Below are positions 13,199 to 20,765 of a DNA stretch of 64,000 bases, piece by piece; position 1 is the stretch's first letter, and each line of letters starts with the position of its first letter. Source of the stretch: a virus; the IMG/VR virus record IMGVR_UViG_3300017971_000200, positions 62,001 through 126,000 of that record; one strand, 5' to 3'. The position numbers and the translations under genes were made by a program. The notes below the pieces were generated by a model, which worked only from the letters and a program-made list of their open reading frames with translations, was not told the origin of the DNA and made no database searches.

Positions 13199-13501
13199 TT
13201 ACTTGTTTCGTTTTGCTGCTCTACGAGCTTTCTTTTTTTCTTTTAACGGGTCTTGACCCTTTTTTACTTTGAATTTTTTCTTACCACTTTTTGAATCTTT
13301 TAAAATAGCATCTTCAATCATATCTCTCAAATCACCCGCATTATCAATTAATTTTTGAAGTCTTTTCCGTTCTTTCTGAGCCCCTTTACCTTTACCATAT
13401 TTGAAATCAAGTTGATCTAATTTCTGAGCTGCGGATATTTTAACTCGTTCTTTTGCTCGTTCTAATGCTTCTTTTTTCTTTTGTTCTTTACTTTTCGCCA
13501 T
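13199..13501 (-). CDS. Highly basic Lys/Ala-rich protein, 100 aa
   Basis: About one third Lys/Arg, with KEQKKKEALERAKERVK at the N-terminus and KEKKKARRAAKRNK at the end. Likely binds nucleic acid. It is not RnpA: no RNR motif is present. Confidence 0.7.
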   Translation of the reverse strand: MAKSKEQKKKEALERAKERVKISAAQKLDQLDFKYGKGKGAQKERKRLQKLIDNAGDLRDMIEDAILKDSKSGKKKFKVKKGQDPLKEKKKARRAAKRNK

Positions 13502-13678
13502 TTACATTACACCTTTTCTTTTCTTCTCTCTTGTAGTCCATATACGATCTAAAATGACCATAATAATTAGTAATACTCCAAATGTCAACCATCCAAATAC
13601 TGCTGTAAATATATGTCCGATACAGATTGATATAATTATTGTAGCAATAACAAATAATATACATTGTCCATCTTCCAT
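13502..13678 (-). CDS. Two-pass membrane protein, 58 aa
   Basis: ORF MEDGQCILFVIATIIISICI onwards with two hydrophobic helices and a basic TTREKKRKG tail. Its stop directly abuts the ATG at 13501. Too short for a length-filtered ORF list. Confidence 0.65.
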   Translation of the reverse strand: MEDGQCILFVIATIIISICIGHIFTAVFGWLTFGVLLIIMVILDRIWTTREKKRKGVM

Positions 13679-13749
13679 AAATATAACCCTTTCTTTTGTT
13701 TAGGTAAGCTGTTCCCTGGCCCCGTTAGTAAGTTTTACTACGCCCGGCA

Positions 13750-13770
13750 GAAAAAGTTCCCAACTTTTTC
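13750..13770 (-). terminator. Hairpin at gene end
   Basis: Perfect inverted repeat GAAAAAGTT/AACTTTTTC directly after, and overlapping, the stop codon of 13769-14095. A second structured stretch follows to 13691. Probable terminator with an atypical tail. Confidence 0.5.
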
Positions 13771-14095
13771 AGATTTTTCTATATTTATTTGCAAGTTTCT
13801 TTTGTCGTTTTGCTTCAATTTTTGCTTCCTCGATAACTCTAATATATTCCTTTAATGTTGTCCTATCATCAAGAGTAATCAAATCATATCCACTCAACAT
13901 ATCAATAAAATCACAGGCAGGAACATAACCTCTTTTCATATATATTTCGTCTACACATTCACGAGCATCAAGAAAATTCATTTGTTTTGACATTATCTTT
14001 CCTATCATCGCCAAAGTCGGCGTTACATAATCTTGTGGATCATATAATTTACTTACTTCCGCTACATTAACACTAAAATATCTTGTTTTACTCAT
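13769..14095 (-). CDS. Unknown protein, 108 aa
   Basis: Helical, with a basic C-terminus (KIEAKRQKKLANKYRKI). Reading further upstream would run through a promoter and into tRNA-Leu, so the start is at or inside MSKTRYFSV. Because the -10 box touches that ATG, the true start may be M at 13993, which has AGGAAAG five bases upstream. Confidence 0.55.
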   Translation of the reverse strand: MSKTRYFSVNVAEVSKLYDPQDYVTPTLAMIGKIMSKQMNFLDARECVDEIYMKRGYVPACDFIDMLSGYDLITLDDRTTLKEYIRVIEEAKIEAKRQKKLANKYRKI

Positions 14096-14124
14096 AATAT
14101 ACGAAATAAAATAACCTTTGTCAA
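14096..14124 (-). promoter_or_regulatory. Promoter between tRNA-Leu and 13769 gene
   Basis: TTGACA-17-TATATT on the minus strand. The -10 box is immediately followed by an ATG, implying leaderless or internal translation start downstream. Confidence 0.75.
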
Positions 14125-14134
14125 CTGTTTTTTG

Positions 14135-14218
14135 TGACCAGAGCGAGACTTGAACTCGCACGAGATTTCTCCCACAACGCCCTCAACGTTGCGCGTCTGC
14201 CTATTCCGCCATCTGGCC
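14135..14218 (-). tRNA. tRNA-Leu(GAG)
   Basis: Class II tRNA, acceptor GGCCAGA/TCTGGTC, anticodon stem CAACG/CGTTG with loop TTGAGGG (GAG). Its 5' end overlaps the last codons of the gene at 14201. Confidence 0.9.
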
Positions 14219-14458
14219 ATTTCCATTATCAAACAATTCACATTCCTCAACTACTTCGTGACCACATCTATAACCGTGAATACAATCTTTACAACAAGAC
14301 TTCTTCCACAATTCTTTGAATGTCGCTCCGTTTTCTTTTATCCAATTCAATACAAACTCAACACCAGGATCAGCATCTATTCTAACACCTTCGCACCATT
14401 TTTCGATGTCGATTTTCTTTATTTGTACCAACATATATTTTCTAAAGGAATGATCCAT
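14201..14458 (-). CDS. Cys-rich protein overlapping a tRNA, 85 aa
   Basis: CCKDC, CGHE and EEC form a likely zinc site in the C-terminal half. The last six codons and the TAG stop lie inside the 5' part of tRNA-Leu, so maturation of the tRNA would cut the mRNA at its 3' end. Confidence 0.65.
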   Translation of the reverse strand: MDHSFRKYMLVQIKKIDIEKWCEGVRIDADPGVEFVLNWIKENGATFKELWKKSCCKDCIHGYRCGHEVVEECELFDNGNGQMAE

Positions 14459-14461
14459 AAC

Positions 14462-14827
14462 CTACTCAACTTGTGAAATTTTCTCCAATACGTTTTCTAC
14501 GTCATTTATCCCAAATCTTTTGTGTAAGAAAAAAACATAAGGATCATTGGACAATTCTGCAAGTGGAAATCCACTCATAAAAATTACCCTCAAATCATTT
14601 GATAATTCTCTTATCTTTTCATATACAACCATTCCATTTACATCTGGCATCATCATATCGACAAATACCAAATCCAATTCATCTATATTCTTTTCGACCT
14701 TTTCTATTCCCTCAACGCCACCTAAGGCGACAATAACCTCAATTCCTAACTCAAGTGATTCTAATATTTCTTGTAAATACTCGACCAATTCTTGTTCGTC
14801 GTCAATTATTAACACCAATTTCGCCAT
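14462..14827 (-). CDS. Stand-alone response-regulator receiver (CheY-like)
   Basis: Start at MAKLVLIIDDEQ, supported by GAGAAAGGGA upstream. All receiver landmarks are present: acidic pair DDE, phospho-acceptor Asp in LVFVDMMMPDVNG, Ser in IFMSGFP and Lys in HKRFG. No output domain. It could take phosphate from the phage hybrid kinase at 26665 or a host kinase. Confidence 0.88.
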   Translation of the reverse strand: MAKLVLIIDDEQELVEYLQEILESLELGIEVIVALGGVEGIEKVEKNIDELDLVFVDMMMPDVNGMVVYEKIRELSNDLRVIFMSGFPLAELSNDPYVFFLHKRFGINDVENVLEKISQVE

Positions 14828-14888
14828 TCCCTTTCTCCACATAGTTCATTGTGATTCTCAACTATAAACCTATTCGTATATATACCTA

Positions 14889-14922
14889 TTAATAAATATG
14901 AGATATAAAATAAATATAATCT
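14889..14922 (-). promoter_or_regulatory. ATATTTAT-type promoter-like stretch
   Basis: Minus strand ATATTTATT twice in an AT-rich gap upstream of the receiver gene; no TTGACA. Variant of the second promoter class. Confidence 0.25.
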
Positions 14923-14964
14923 TTATGAGAAAAAAGTGACGAACTGTTACGCCCGTCACATTTT

Positions 14965-15459
14965 TTATCGGCAATAACGATTTGCAGCATATGTTGCTGC
15001 CCAAGCGTATGGTTTACCCTCTACCTTGAATCCCAAAGAATTCAAGTAACCAATAGCAGAATCGTAAATCATATTGGATGCGTATTGTTTCTTCACGTTA
15101 GCATCAACGTGTGTTCCAATATCATCAATATTAATTCCGTTTTCGCTCAAGAACAACGCGGTTTCGACAATACGTTCAACTTCATTCCACAATCTCTTGA
15201 AGATGCCACCTTTATCTTCGCCAAGTTTATCGTCTCGTTCTCTTGTGTGAATAATGTGTACTCCACGTCCAACTCCATCTACCATACGGTGCATTCCAAT
15301 AACTACAGAATAAATCGTACTTTTACTGTTCACTTGAGAATCACATCCAACAAAAATTTCATATTGAATTTGACCATTAGCGTCACTCATGTAATCTTTC
15401 ATGTATTCCAATACATCTGGAATTTTAGTACCATCGTGTTTAACGAATTGTCTGTTCAT
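14965..15459 (-). CDS. RNase H-like YkuK/DUF458 family protein
   Basis: 164 residues. IFVGCDSQVNSKSTIYSVVIG is the characteristic opening of the DUF458 (YkuK) RNase H-fold family, followed by an acidic THVDANVKK segment and a C-terminal helix. A nuclease activity is predicted for the family but not established. RBS AAAGGAACAAAAA precedes the ATG. Confidence 0.82.
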   Translation of the reverse strand: MNRQFVKHDGTKIPDVLEYMKDYMSDANGQIQYEIFVGCDSQVNSKSTIYSVVIGMHRMVDGVGRGVHIIHTRERDDKLGEDKGGIFKRLWNEVERIVETALFLSENGINIDDIGTHVDANVKKQYASNMIYDSAIGYLNSLGFKVEGKPYAWAATYAANRYCR

Positions 15460-15470
15460 TTTTTGTTCCT

Positions 15471-15857
15471 TTATTTATTTCCAAAATTACTTCTTACATC
15501 CCACTCTTTAAGCATATGTGGGAAAGATTTTAAATATTTACCATTTTCATCATATGGTTCATATGATTCATTTTCAATAAGTTTGATCGGCTTTCCGAGT
15601 ACAAACGCAGCTCCCATATCAAAATGACTACCAGTTGAAGTTGAATCAAAAAAGATATGAATTTCATCAGCCCATTTTATTGCTTCTACATTTTCATCAC
15701 AAATACCTATACTCGTATTATCTTGATTTGTATGTATGTGGGGCAAATGAACTTCATGACCATCACAAATTAACTTTTTTGTATATGATTCTAACTTTTC
15801 TCTTACTTCGTCTGTCGCCTCACGAACACTACATATAATATAAATCTTTTTACCCAT
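15471..15857 (-). CDS. Nucleoside 2-deoxyribosyltransferase-like protein
   Basis: 128 residues. IYIICSVREATDE, an aspartate-rich core and STSTGSHFDMGAAFVLGKPIKL match the Rossmann-like nucleoside deoxyribosyltransferase superfamily, where the GSxxDxG segment binds the ribose. Some phage members act in nucleotide salvage. Activity unproven. Confidence 0.7.
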   Translation of the reverse strand: MGKKIYIICSVREATDEVREKLESYTKKLICDGHEVHLPHIHTNQDNTSIGICDENVEAIKWADEIHIFFDSTSTGSHFDMGAAFVLGKPIKLIENESYEPYDENGKYLKSFPHMLKEWDVRSNFGNK

Positions 15858-16146
15858 CTTCCCCTCTTTCTAAAACCTTTGCGGTCTTTGTATCTTTTTG
15901 TATATAATGTTGCCGAAAAAACTTCATTTCACCAATTAACTGCGACAACAATAAAATAATCTTGTATAATCCCAAGGCGAAAATACCATAAAGAGCAAAC
16001 TCAAATGCTCTATATGCTAACCATAGACCATTTTCGCCAAATACCTCAAGACCAAGTGTAATCAAAAGTAAAACCGCCATGGCTATAAAACAAGCCGTAC
16101 TAAAACCTTTGATTACACTATTTTCATCAATTCCATACATAAACAC
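15850..16146 (-). CDS. Membrane protein, 98 aa
   Basis: Two long hydrophobic segments (about 12-35 and 48-72) and a basic cytosolic tail. Overlaps the deoxyribosyltransferase-like gene by eight bases. Confidence 0.7.
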   Translation of the reverse strand: MFMYGIDENSVIKGFSTACFIAMAVLLLITLGLEVFGENGLWLAYRAFEFALYGIFALGLYKIILLLSQLIGEMKFFRQHYIQKDTKTAKVLERGEDG

Positions 16147-16157
16147 CCCTTTTCTTT

Positions 16158-16334
16158 TTATCTTTTAGTTAATTTCCCTACGGGCTTTTCAACTACTTTA
16201 CCATCTTCCATTACGATACGAACTTTCATCTTTTCATTTGTAGTGTCAATACTTTGACATACAATAGCACTTTCCATACGAATCTTACCTTGAATACTTA
16301 CCTTATCACCACAACTAAAAGACATTCTTTTCAT
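16158..16334 (-). CDS. Small basic beta protein, 58 aa
   Basis: MKRMSFSCGDKVSIQGKIRM onward, with CGDKVSIQGKI and VRIVMEDGKVVEKP strands suggesting an SH3/OB-like barrel. AAGGAG seven bases upstream of ATG. Follows its own promoter at 16365. Confidence 0.6.
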   Translation of the reverse strand: MKRMSFSCGDKVSIQGKIRMESAIVCQSIDTTNEKMKVRIVMEDGKVVEKPVGKLTKR

Positions 16335-16364
16335 GTAAATCTCCTTGTTTTTATATGTTTAGTA

Positions 16365-16393
16365 AATCTACGAAATAAAACCGTATTTGTCAA
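16365..16393 (-). promoter_or_regulatory. Promoter for the 58-aa protein
   Basis: TTGACA-17-TAGATT on the minus strand, immediately upstream of 16334. Confidence 0.75.
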
Positions 16394-16401
16394 AGGCTTT
16401 T

Positions 16402-16866
16402 TTAAAAAAACTTATTTTTTCTTTCTTCCTCTACTTTTATTTCCTCTCGCAACTCCATTAAAAGTTTTCCTAACATATTATAGCCCGCTCCATCTTCATT
16501 TCTACCCCAAAAATAATCTGTTTTACTGTACTCAACTATTTCTGCATTTCCGGTAGACAATAAAAGATTTCTCATACGATCTATCTTTTTGAATTTCGCC
16601 ACAAGGGCTCGCCTCATAACTAATAACTTTACTTCATTCCAATCACTTCTCAAAGGTAAATCGTCTCTACGACCCTCATGTGCAGCACCACCTGGCTTAT
16701 CTTGATTTCGTATGTATTCTTCCCATTCAGTGCCTTCATATTTCTTAGATTGATAATAGTGTTCTGTACTTTTATAATCTCGACCATCAATAGTAATCGT
16801 TATAGGATAAAAATTACTAAACTCTCCAAAAGGCTCTTTAAGTTTCCTGAATATTATTTGTTTCAT
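16402..16866 (-). CDS. NADAR (YbiA/DUF1768) family protein
   Basis: 154 residues with the family signatures GEFSNFYPITITIDGRDY, STEHYYQSKKY, AHEGRRDDLPLRSDW, and WGRNEDGAGYNMLGKLLMELR. Members cleave N-glycosidic bonds of ADP-ribosyl or riboflavin intermediates, and some remove ADP-ribose from guanine in DNA to counter DarT-type toxins. Together with the NAD pathway at 32-36 kb it suggests protection of NAD+ and DNA during infection (inference). Confidence 0.88.
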   Translation of the reverse strand: MKQIIFRKLKEPFGEFSNFYPITITIDGRDYKSTEHYYQSKKYEGTEWEEYIRNQDKPGGAAHEGRRDDLPLRSDWNEVKLLVMRRALVAKFKKIDRMRNLLLSTGNAEIVEYSKTDYFWGRNEDGAGYNMLGKLLMELREEIKVEEERKNKFF

Positions 16867-17077
16867 CTGGAAATCTCGTTTTCTCCATTGTGTCTATAAA
16901 ATCTAAAAGTTGTTTCTTTACATCTTCATTGTTGTTACTATGTGAAATGTTCCAACGAGCACTTGTTAACAACATCCTTGCTTTAGTGTCGCTGGAACTT
17001 CCCACTTGATACGCGAACTTTAACATATAATATGAAATTTTTATAAAATTCATCCATGTTTTTATTTTTTTCACCAT
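16838..17077 (-). CDS. Helical protein, 79 aa
   Basis: Basic amphipathic helices, no motif known. Overlaps NADAR by 29 bases and the phosphoesterase by seven, so it is co-translated with both. Confidence 0.65.
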   Translation of the reverse strand: MVKKIKTWMNFIKISYYMLKFAYQVGSSSDTKARMLLTSARWNISHSNNNEDVKKQLLDFIDTMEKTRFPDETNNIQET

Positions 17078-17778
17078 CGTAGCGGTTTCCTTTTATTATA
17101 GATTTTCCGTATTTGTTCCTTTATCTTTACTATGTTCCAATCAATATCATTTCCAATTCCATCTTCAATTTCATAATCTATATGATCAAGTTCATCTAAA
17201 CAAACGAACTCACATCCCAAAAGGTTGTCCACTCTTGACATATGCCAGTGACCATAAAACCAAATTTTAGGTTTATGAATCTCAAACATTTGATTCAATG
17301 CTGTAGAAGTTCTATTTCCTGTACCATCGTTTATGAACTCTTTCTTAAAGATTTGTTCAATTCCGATTCTCGGACATTCGTGTGTCAGCATTATATCGGG
17401 CTTGACTCTTTCATAATCCGCAATAGCATCCATCAACTCGTTATAGGACAGTTGCTCTTCTTCCCACCAGGAGACGCCAGGGATACGCCAAGACCAATCT
17501 ATTGACCAGGCTCCCCTGACAAAGAAGAATTTAAATCCATTGAACTCAACTTCACCATAACCTTTCCCAAAAGTATATTGTTCTCTTAGGCCTTTGTAAT
17601 CGTCGTGATTACCTGGAATAATTTTATGGTTATATGGATTTACCTTATTAGTAACAAGTGAATACCAATGTTTGGCGAAGCCGAAGTCACCTAATTGAAT
17701 AGAATATTCTGCATCTTTTATTCTTTCCAAATAGGCGTGAAATTTTCCATGTACATCGCCTATTAATCTAATTTTCAT
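17071..17778 (-). CDS. Calcineurin-like metallophosphoesterase
   Basis: 235 residues. All five motifs are seen: GDVHGK, GDFGF, PGNHDDYKG, LTHECP and GHWHMSR, which bind two metal ions. Phage enzymes of this type act on nucleotides, phosphoproteins or nucleic-acid ends. Downstream of the small 17775 gene with a four-base overlap. Confidence 0.87.
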   Translation of the reverse strand: MKIRLIGDVHGKFHAYLERIKDAEYSIQLGDFGFAKHWYSLVTNKVNPYNHKIIPGNHDDYKGLREQYTFGKGYGEVEFNGFKFFFVRGAWSIDWSWRIPGVSWWEEEQLSYNELMDAIADYERVKPDIMLTHECPRIGIEQIFKKEFINDGTGNRTSTALNQMFEIHKPKIWFYGHWHMSRVDNLLGCEFVCLDELDHIDYEIEDGIGNDIDWNIVKIKEQIRKIYNKRKPLRW

Positions 17779-17966
17779 AAAGATTTCTCAATTTTCTCGT
17801 AAAAATATTTTTCCGTTTCATTTAAAGTTTCAAGATATTTTTCAAGTAACTTACGTGTTTTCTTTTTCAAGTCTCCACGTCTTAACAAGAAATTTAATCT
17901 CGTTTTCGCCATACCCAATTCCATCTTTTTTAAACTTTCTAAGATTTCATTTTGAATTGTTTCCAT
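17775..17966 (-). CDS. Helical protein, 63 aa
   Basis: Two basic amphipathic helices (KKMELGMAKTRLNFLLRRG, KTRKLLEKYLETLNETE). Unknown function. Coupled to the phosphoesterase. Confidence 0.65.
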   Translation of the reverse strand: METIQNEILESLKKMELGMAKTRLNFLLRRGDLKKKTRKLLEKYLETLNETEKYFYEKIEKSL

Positions 17967-17981
17967 AACCTTTTCCTTTAT

Positions 17982-18650
17982 TTAAGATAATAATTCTAAT
18001 AATCCATTTATTATTGTTTCTTTATTTTTACGATAATCTTTTTCCCAAATAACAATAACGTTAAATCCCATTGATTCTAATAGTTGTTTTTTTTCTTTAT
18101 CATATTTCCATATTTCTTTTGCTTTAATTTTCTTTTTGTTTTTTGTTATCAAATGATTTTTATCATATACATTTGGATTAGCATGCCAGTAATCTCCATT
18201 ATATTCTACAATTATATTTTTGTTAGGTACAAATATATCTACAAAATACTTTTCAATATGTTTTTGTTTTTCAACTTGTATTTTATTTTTTGTTAATATA
18301 TTTATTATTTCTATTTCAGCTTTTGATGATCTTCCTTTTTGCCAACGAACATCTGAATTGTTCCATATCATTGATTTTTTCATTTTATCATAAAAATTTT
18401 TATCTTTCCATTTTTCTTTAAGAGTTTTACTTATAGAGTTTTTGTGTTCTTGACTTAACTTTTTTCCTATCTTTGCATTTGTTATATTTTTTTTGTGAGA
18501 TTCGGTTTTTGATTTTCCGGATAACGCATTAGATAGATTCTTTTTATGTTCTTCTGAAAAGGGTTTTTTGTTTTTTTGACTACGTTGCATTTTTTCTCTA
18601 TATTCCGGATCGGCCCATAACCTTTTCATTTTTTCAGATCTTGATTCCAT
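17982..18650 (-). CDS. Free-standing homing endonuclease (NUMOD3 plus Vsr-like nuclease)
   Basis: 222 residues. The N-terminal half has repeated NUMOD3-type DNA-binding units (FSEEHKKNLSNALSGK, LSQEHKNSISKTLKE). The C-terminal half is a Vsr-like PD-(D/E)XK fold (YFVDIFVPNKNIIVEYNGDYWH, then LLESMGFNVIVIWEKDY), the EDxHD homing-enzyme arrangement. Lower G+C and Lys/Asn richness than neighbours fit a mobile gene. It lies 62 bases from the RNase P RNA, a possible homing target. Confidence 0.85.
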   Translation of the reverse strand: MESRSEKMKRLWADPEYREKMQRSQKNKKPFSEEHKKNLSNALSGKSKTESHKKNITNAKIGKKLSQEHKNSISKTLKEKWKDKNFYDKMKKSMIWNNSDVRWQKGRSSKAEIEIINILTKNKIQVEKQKHIEKYFVDIFVPNKNIIVEYNGDYWHANPNVYDKNHLITKNKKKIKAKEIWKYDKEKKQLLESMGFNVIVIWEKDYRKNKETIINGLLELLS

Positions 18651-18663
18651 ATAATTTTCCCCT

Positions 18664-18681
18664 TTATAATAAATATAAAGG
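18664..18681 (-). promoter_or_regulatory. Hairpin/ATATTTAT box upstream of homing endonuclease
   Basis: CCTTTAT/ATAAAGG hairpin with an ATATTTAT core 15 bases before the ATG. It may be a promoter of the second class or sequester the ribosome site. Confidence 0.35.
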
Positions 18682-18711
18682 TTTTCATTTTTTTAATAAC
18701 CTCTTAAAAAA

Positions 18712-18914
18712 GTAATTATTTCCTGTAGCCAGGATTCTGTCGTTTAAGATAGTCATTTATCTTTATGTGGCCTCAACCTTGCTATTATCGACCCGCTCAC
18801 CGTCTAAGCTATTTTGAGTTGCATCCTCAGTGGTACAAACGACTTTCGTCTCCCATCTTAAGCAGCGATGTCCTGAGCTTCCTCTCCGTAGAGCGACTAT
18901 CCAGAAATAATTAC
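18712..18914 (-). ncRNA. rnpB: RNase P RNA, compact bacterial type
   Basis: 203-base RNA. The 3' part has AAATGACTATC, ACGACAGAATCCTGGCT, almost the universal CR-V sequence (E. coli AGATGAATGACTGTCC and ACGACAGAACCCGGCTT). The 5' part has GAGGAAGCTCAGGAC (CR-I). P1 is a 13-bp GTAATTATTTC end stem, P2 is GATAGTC/GACTATC, P3 is a tiny CTCT-ACGG-AGAG. P4 pairs AGC-(T)-CAGGA with TCCTGGCT and keeps the bulged T of the catalytic core. P8-like GAC-GAAA-GTC and the ATGCAACTC block mark a shrunken specificity domain. The 3' end runs into TTTTTT. It is expected to trim the 5' ends of phage tRNA precursors with host RnpA. Confidence 0.92.
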
Positions 18915-19417
18915 TCTTTTGGTATTTCTACATTGACCATATCAAAACTATAATACTCTCTATAATATGTGTCAAGGATTAATTTCTTCACATCATAATT
19001 ATGATGATTTATATCATACAAAGTTTCTACATAAACTCCAGGTGTTTTCTTGTCTATATTCAATATCTCCGACAACGCCAGAGCGACAGCAGGCGACCGT
19101 GACAAACCTGCCTCACAATGAATCATAAAGTTTTTGTGTTTTTTATTTTTCAATCCAAACTCAATGATTTTTCGAGCATCACTATCATCAATTTGTTTTG
19201 GTTTAACTACCTCATAAAATGATGAAATTGTACCGTCTGCCCGTTCATCATGAAATCGAAGATACAAAACATCTTTCATAAGTGGATTTTTCACCACTTC
19301 ATATTGTGGATGTTCCGGCGACACTATTGATATACAACTAAATGGTACATCAATTTTGCTCATAAAACCTTGATCAGTAGCCATAGCTACATTGACTACA
19401 ATAAATCTTATATTCAT
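18911..19417 (-). CDS. Dual-specificity/tyrosine phosphatase
   Basis: About 168 residues, start at MNIRFIVVN with AAGG seven bases upstream. FMIHCEAGLSRSPAVALAL is the HCxxGxxRS signature of Cys-dependent phosphatases, and FHDE upstream may hold the general acid. Such phage enzymes dephosphorylate host proteins or nucleotides. The stop codon overlaps the first bases of the RNase P RNA. Confidence 0.85.
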   Translation of the reverse strand: MNIRFIVVNVAMATDQGFMSKIDVPFSCISIVSPEHPQYEVVKNPLMKDVLYLRFHDERADGTISSFYEVVKPKQIDDSDARKIIEFGLKNKKHKNFMIHCEAGLSRSPAVALALSEILNIDKKTPGVYVETLYDINHHNYDVKKLILDTYYREYYSFDMVNVEIPKE

Positions 19418-19427
19418 ACACAACCTT

Positions 19428-19553
19428 TTATTTATGTTTTAATCTATAATCTATATCTTTTAAAATAAAATATGTCACACTCTTTTTAACTACGTGATGT
19501 AACGCGACTAAAAATCCTACAAGTGCTAATCCAACAAGAATTGTTCCAAACAT
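19428..19553 (-). CDS. Small membrane protein, 41 aa
   Basis: Single hydrophobic helix (residues 3-20) then a basic tail. AAAGGA upstream. First gene after the promoter at 19590. Confidence 0.6.
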   Translation of the reverse strand: MFGTILVGLALVGFLVALHHVVKKSVTYFILKDIDYRLKHK

Positions 19554-19589
19554 TGCTAATAATCCTTTCGTTCATTTATGTGTTTCTAT

Positions 19590-19618
19590 AATATACTAAA
19601 ATATTTCCTATTTGTCAA
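19590..19618 (-). promoter_or_regulatory. Promoter for the phosphatase unit
   Basis: TTGACA-17-TATATT on the minus strand. Transcript covers 19428, the phosphatase, RNase P RNA and probably the homing endonuclease. Confidence 0.82.
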
Positions 19619-19626
19619 CTGTTTTT

Positions 19627-20076
19627 TTAAATTTCTATATCCAATGGTTTCATTTCATAACCAACAATGTCACATAATATATTTATCCATGTTTGTTCAG
19701 AATAAATACCATCAGCTAAATCAGTACCCCGTGTCCAATTTTCCCCAACTCGCGGCTTACGAGTAGATGCTTGACAACCAAGATAACCTAAATCTTTTTC
19801 ACCTTTATTTTTTCTATCTTTACGGCGAGCACTAATACTATAAGTATGTGTTTCAGTGAATAGTTTTATCACAACTCTTTTTGTATCTTTGTGATAAAAT
19901 ATTAAAGCGGCTTTTTCGAAACGAGCAATGATAGCTTTCAACCATCTTGCTAATTCAGGAAATATATGGGTAAGTTCATCACTTTGAATCAATCGACCAC
20001 CATAAGTTTCTTCAAGACGATTAATAGTTGATTCAAGTTGATCTAACATTTCTACGGCATCTTTTTTCTCATTCAA
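19627..20076 (-). CDS. Unknown protein, 149 aa
   Basis: TTG start chosen because GGAG lies eight bases upstream and a longer reading would enter tRNA-Ser(CGA). Helical N-terminus, then a basic middle (SISARRKDRKNKGEKDLG) and a C-terminal part with WTRGTDLADG. Not recognised. Confidence 0.6.
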   Translation of the reverse strand: MNEKKDAVEMLDQLESTINRLEETYGGRLIQSDELTHIFPELARWLKAIIARFEKAALIFYHKDTKRVVIKLFTETHTYSISARRKDRKNKGEKDLGYLGCQASTRKPRVGENWTRGTDLADGIYSEQTWINILCDIVGYEMKPLDIEI

Positions 20077-20094
20077 TGTATTTCTCCGGTTTAG

Positions 20095-20178
20095 CGGAAG
20101 ATAAAGGGATTGAACCTTTGATCCCAAAGGGAAGCCTCGGTTTTCGAAACCGGCACATTACCACTCTGTCAATCTTCC
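20095..20178 (-). tRNA. tRNA-Ser(CGA)
   Basis: Class II tRNA, acceptor GGAAGAT/ATCTTCC, discriminator G, loop TTCGAAA (CGA), long variable arm. Confidence 0.9.
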
Positions 20179-20234
20179 ATATAGTCATTGACTTCTATTC
20201 GCCTCATTATCAATGACCTTTTCTCGTTTGAGTG

Positions 20235-20318
20235 CGGAGAGTATAGGGATTGAACCTATGCAGGGAAACCCCGGCCTCCGCTTTCCAAGCGGGCACATTA
20301 CCACTCTGTCAACTCTCC
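20235..20318 (-). tRNA. tRNA-Ser(GGA)
   Basis: Class II tRNA, acceptor GGAGAGT/ACTCTCC, discriminator G, loop TTGGAAA (GGA). Confidence 0.9.
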
Positions 20319-20324
20319 AATATT

Positions 20325-20633
20325 TTATTTCAACATCAAACGGTACGGATGTGTTTTTTGGTTTAAAGTGACTACTCTTTTTGTAGTACAAAAATCATTG
20401 ATCAATGGAATATGAGTATTGATTAAATCCAATAAATGATTCGCTTGTGTCATTGTATCAAACATTATTTTGATTTCTTCAAGACCAATTTCATATCCTC
20501 TAAATCCCGGCAAATCAGCATGAAAAACTTTTCTTATTTTTTCATATTGTGTATTATGAGCATCCGTCCATTCTGATATATCGTGTGTAGTCAGCCACGT
20601 ATCAACACTTATTTTTACTATTACACCTATCAT
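20325..20633 (-). CDS. Unknown protein, 102 aa
   Basis: Alpha/beta protein beginning MIGVIVKISVDTWLTTHD. GGAGAAATTAA precedes the start. Located just before two tRNA-Ser genes. No family recognised. Confidence 0.68.
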   Translation of the reverse strand: MIGVIVKISVDTWLTTHDISEWTDAHNTQYEKIRKVFHADLPGFRGYEIGLEEIKIMFDTMTQANHLLDLINTHIPLINDFCTTKRVVTLNQKTHPYRLMLK

Positions 20634-20672
20634 TTAATTTCTCCTGTATAGGTTTATATTTTATGTGTGACC

Positions 20673-20765
20673 TTATTCACTTAACATAATATATAACGTT
20701 GCCATACCGGAAATTATAAACACTCCAAGAATTCCGCCTACCACTAATGATAATATTATTTCCAT
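20673..20765 (-). CDS. Tiny membrane protein, 30 aa
   Basis: One hydrophobic helix (MEIILSLVVGGILGVFIISG). The ATG overlaps the stop of the upstream gene (TAATG), a clear coupling signal. Confidence 0.55.
   Translation of the reverse strand: MEIILSLVVGGILGVFIISGMATLYIMLSE

Noticed and set aside
13199-13501. RNase P protein (RnpA)
   Set aside because: Basic and about the right size, but lacks the RNR signature and fold pattern.
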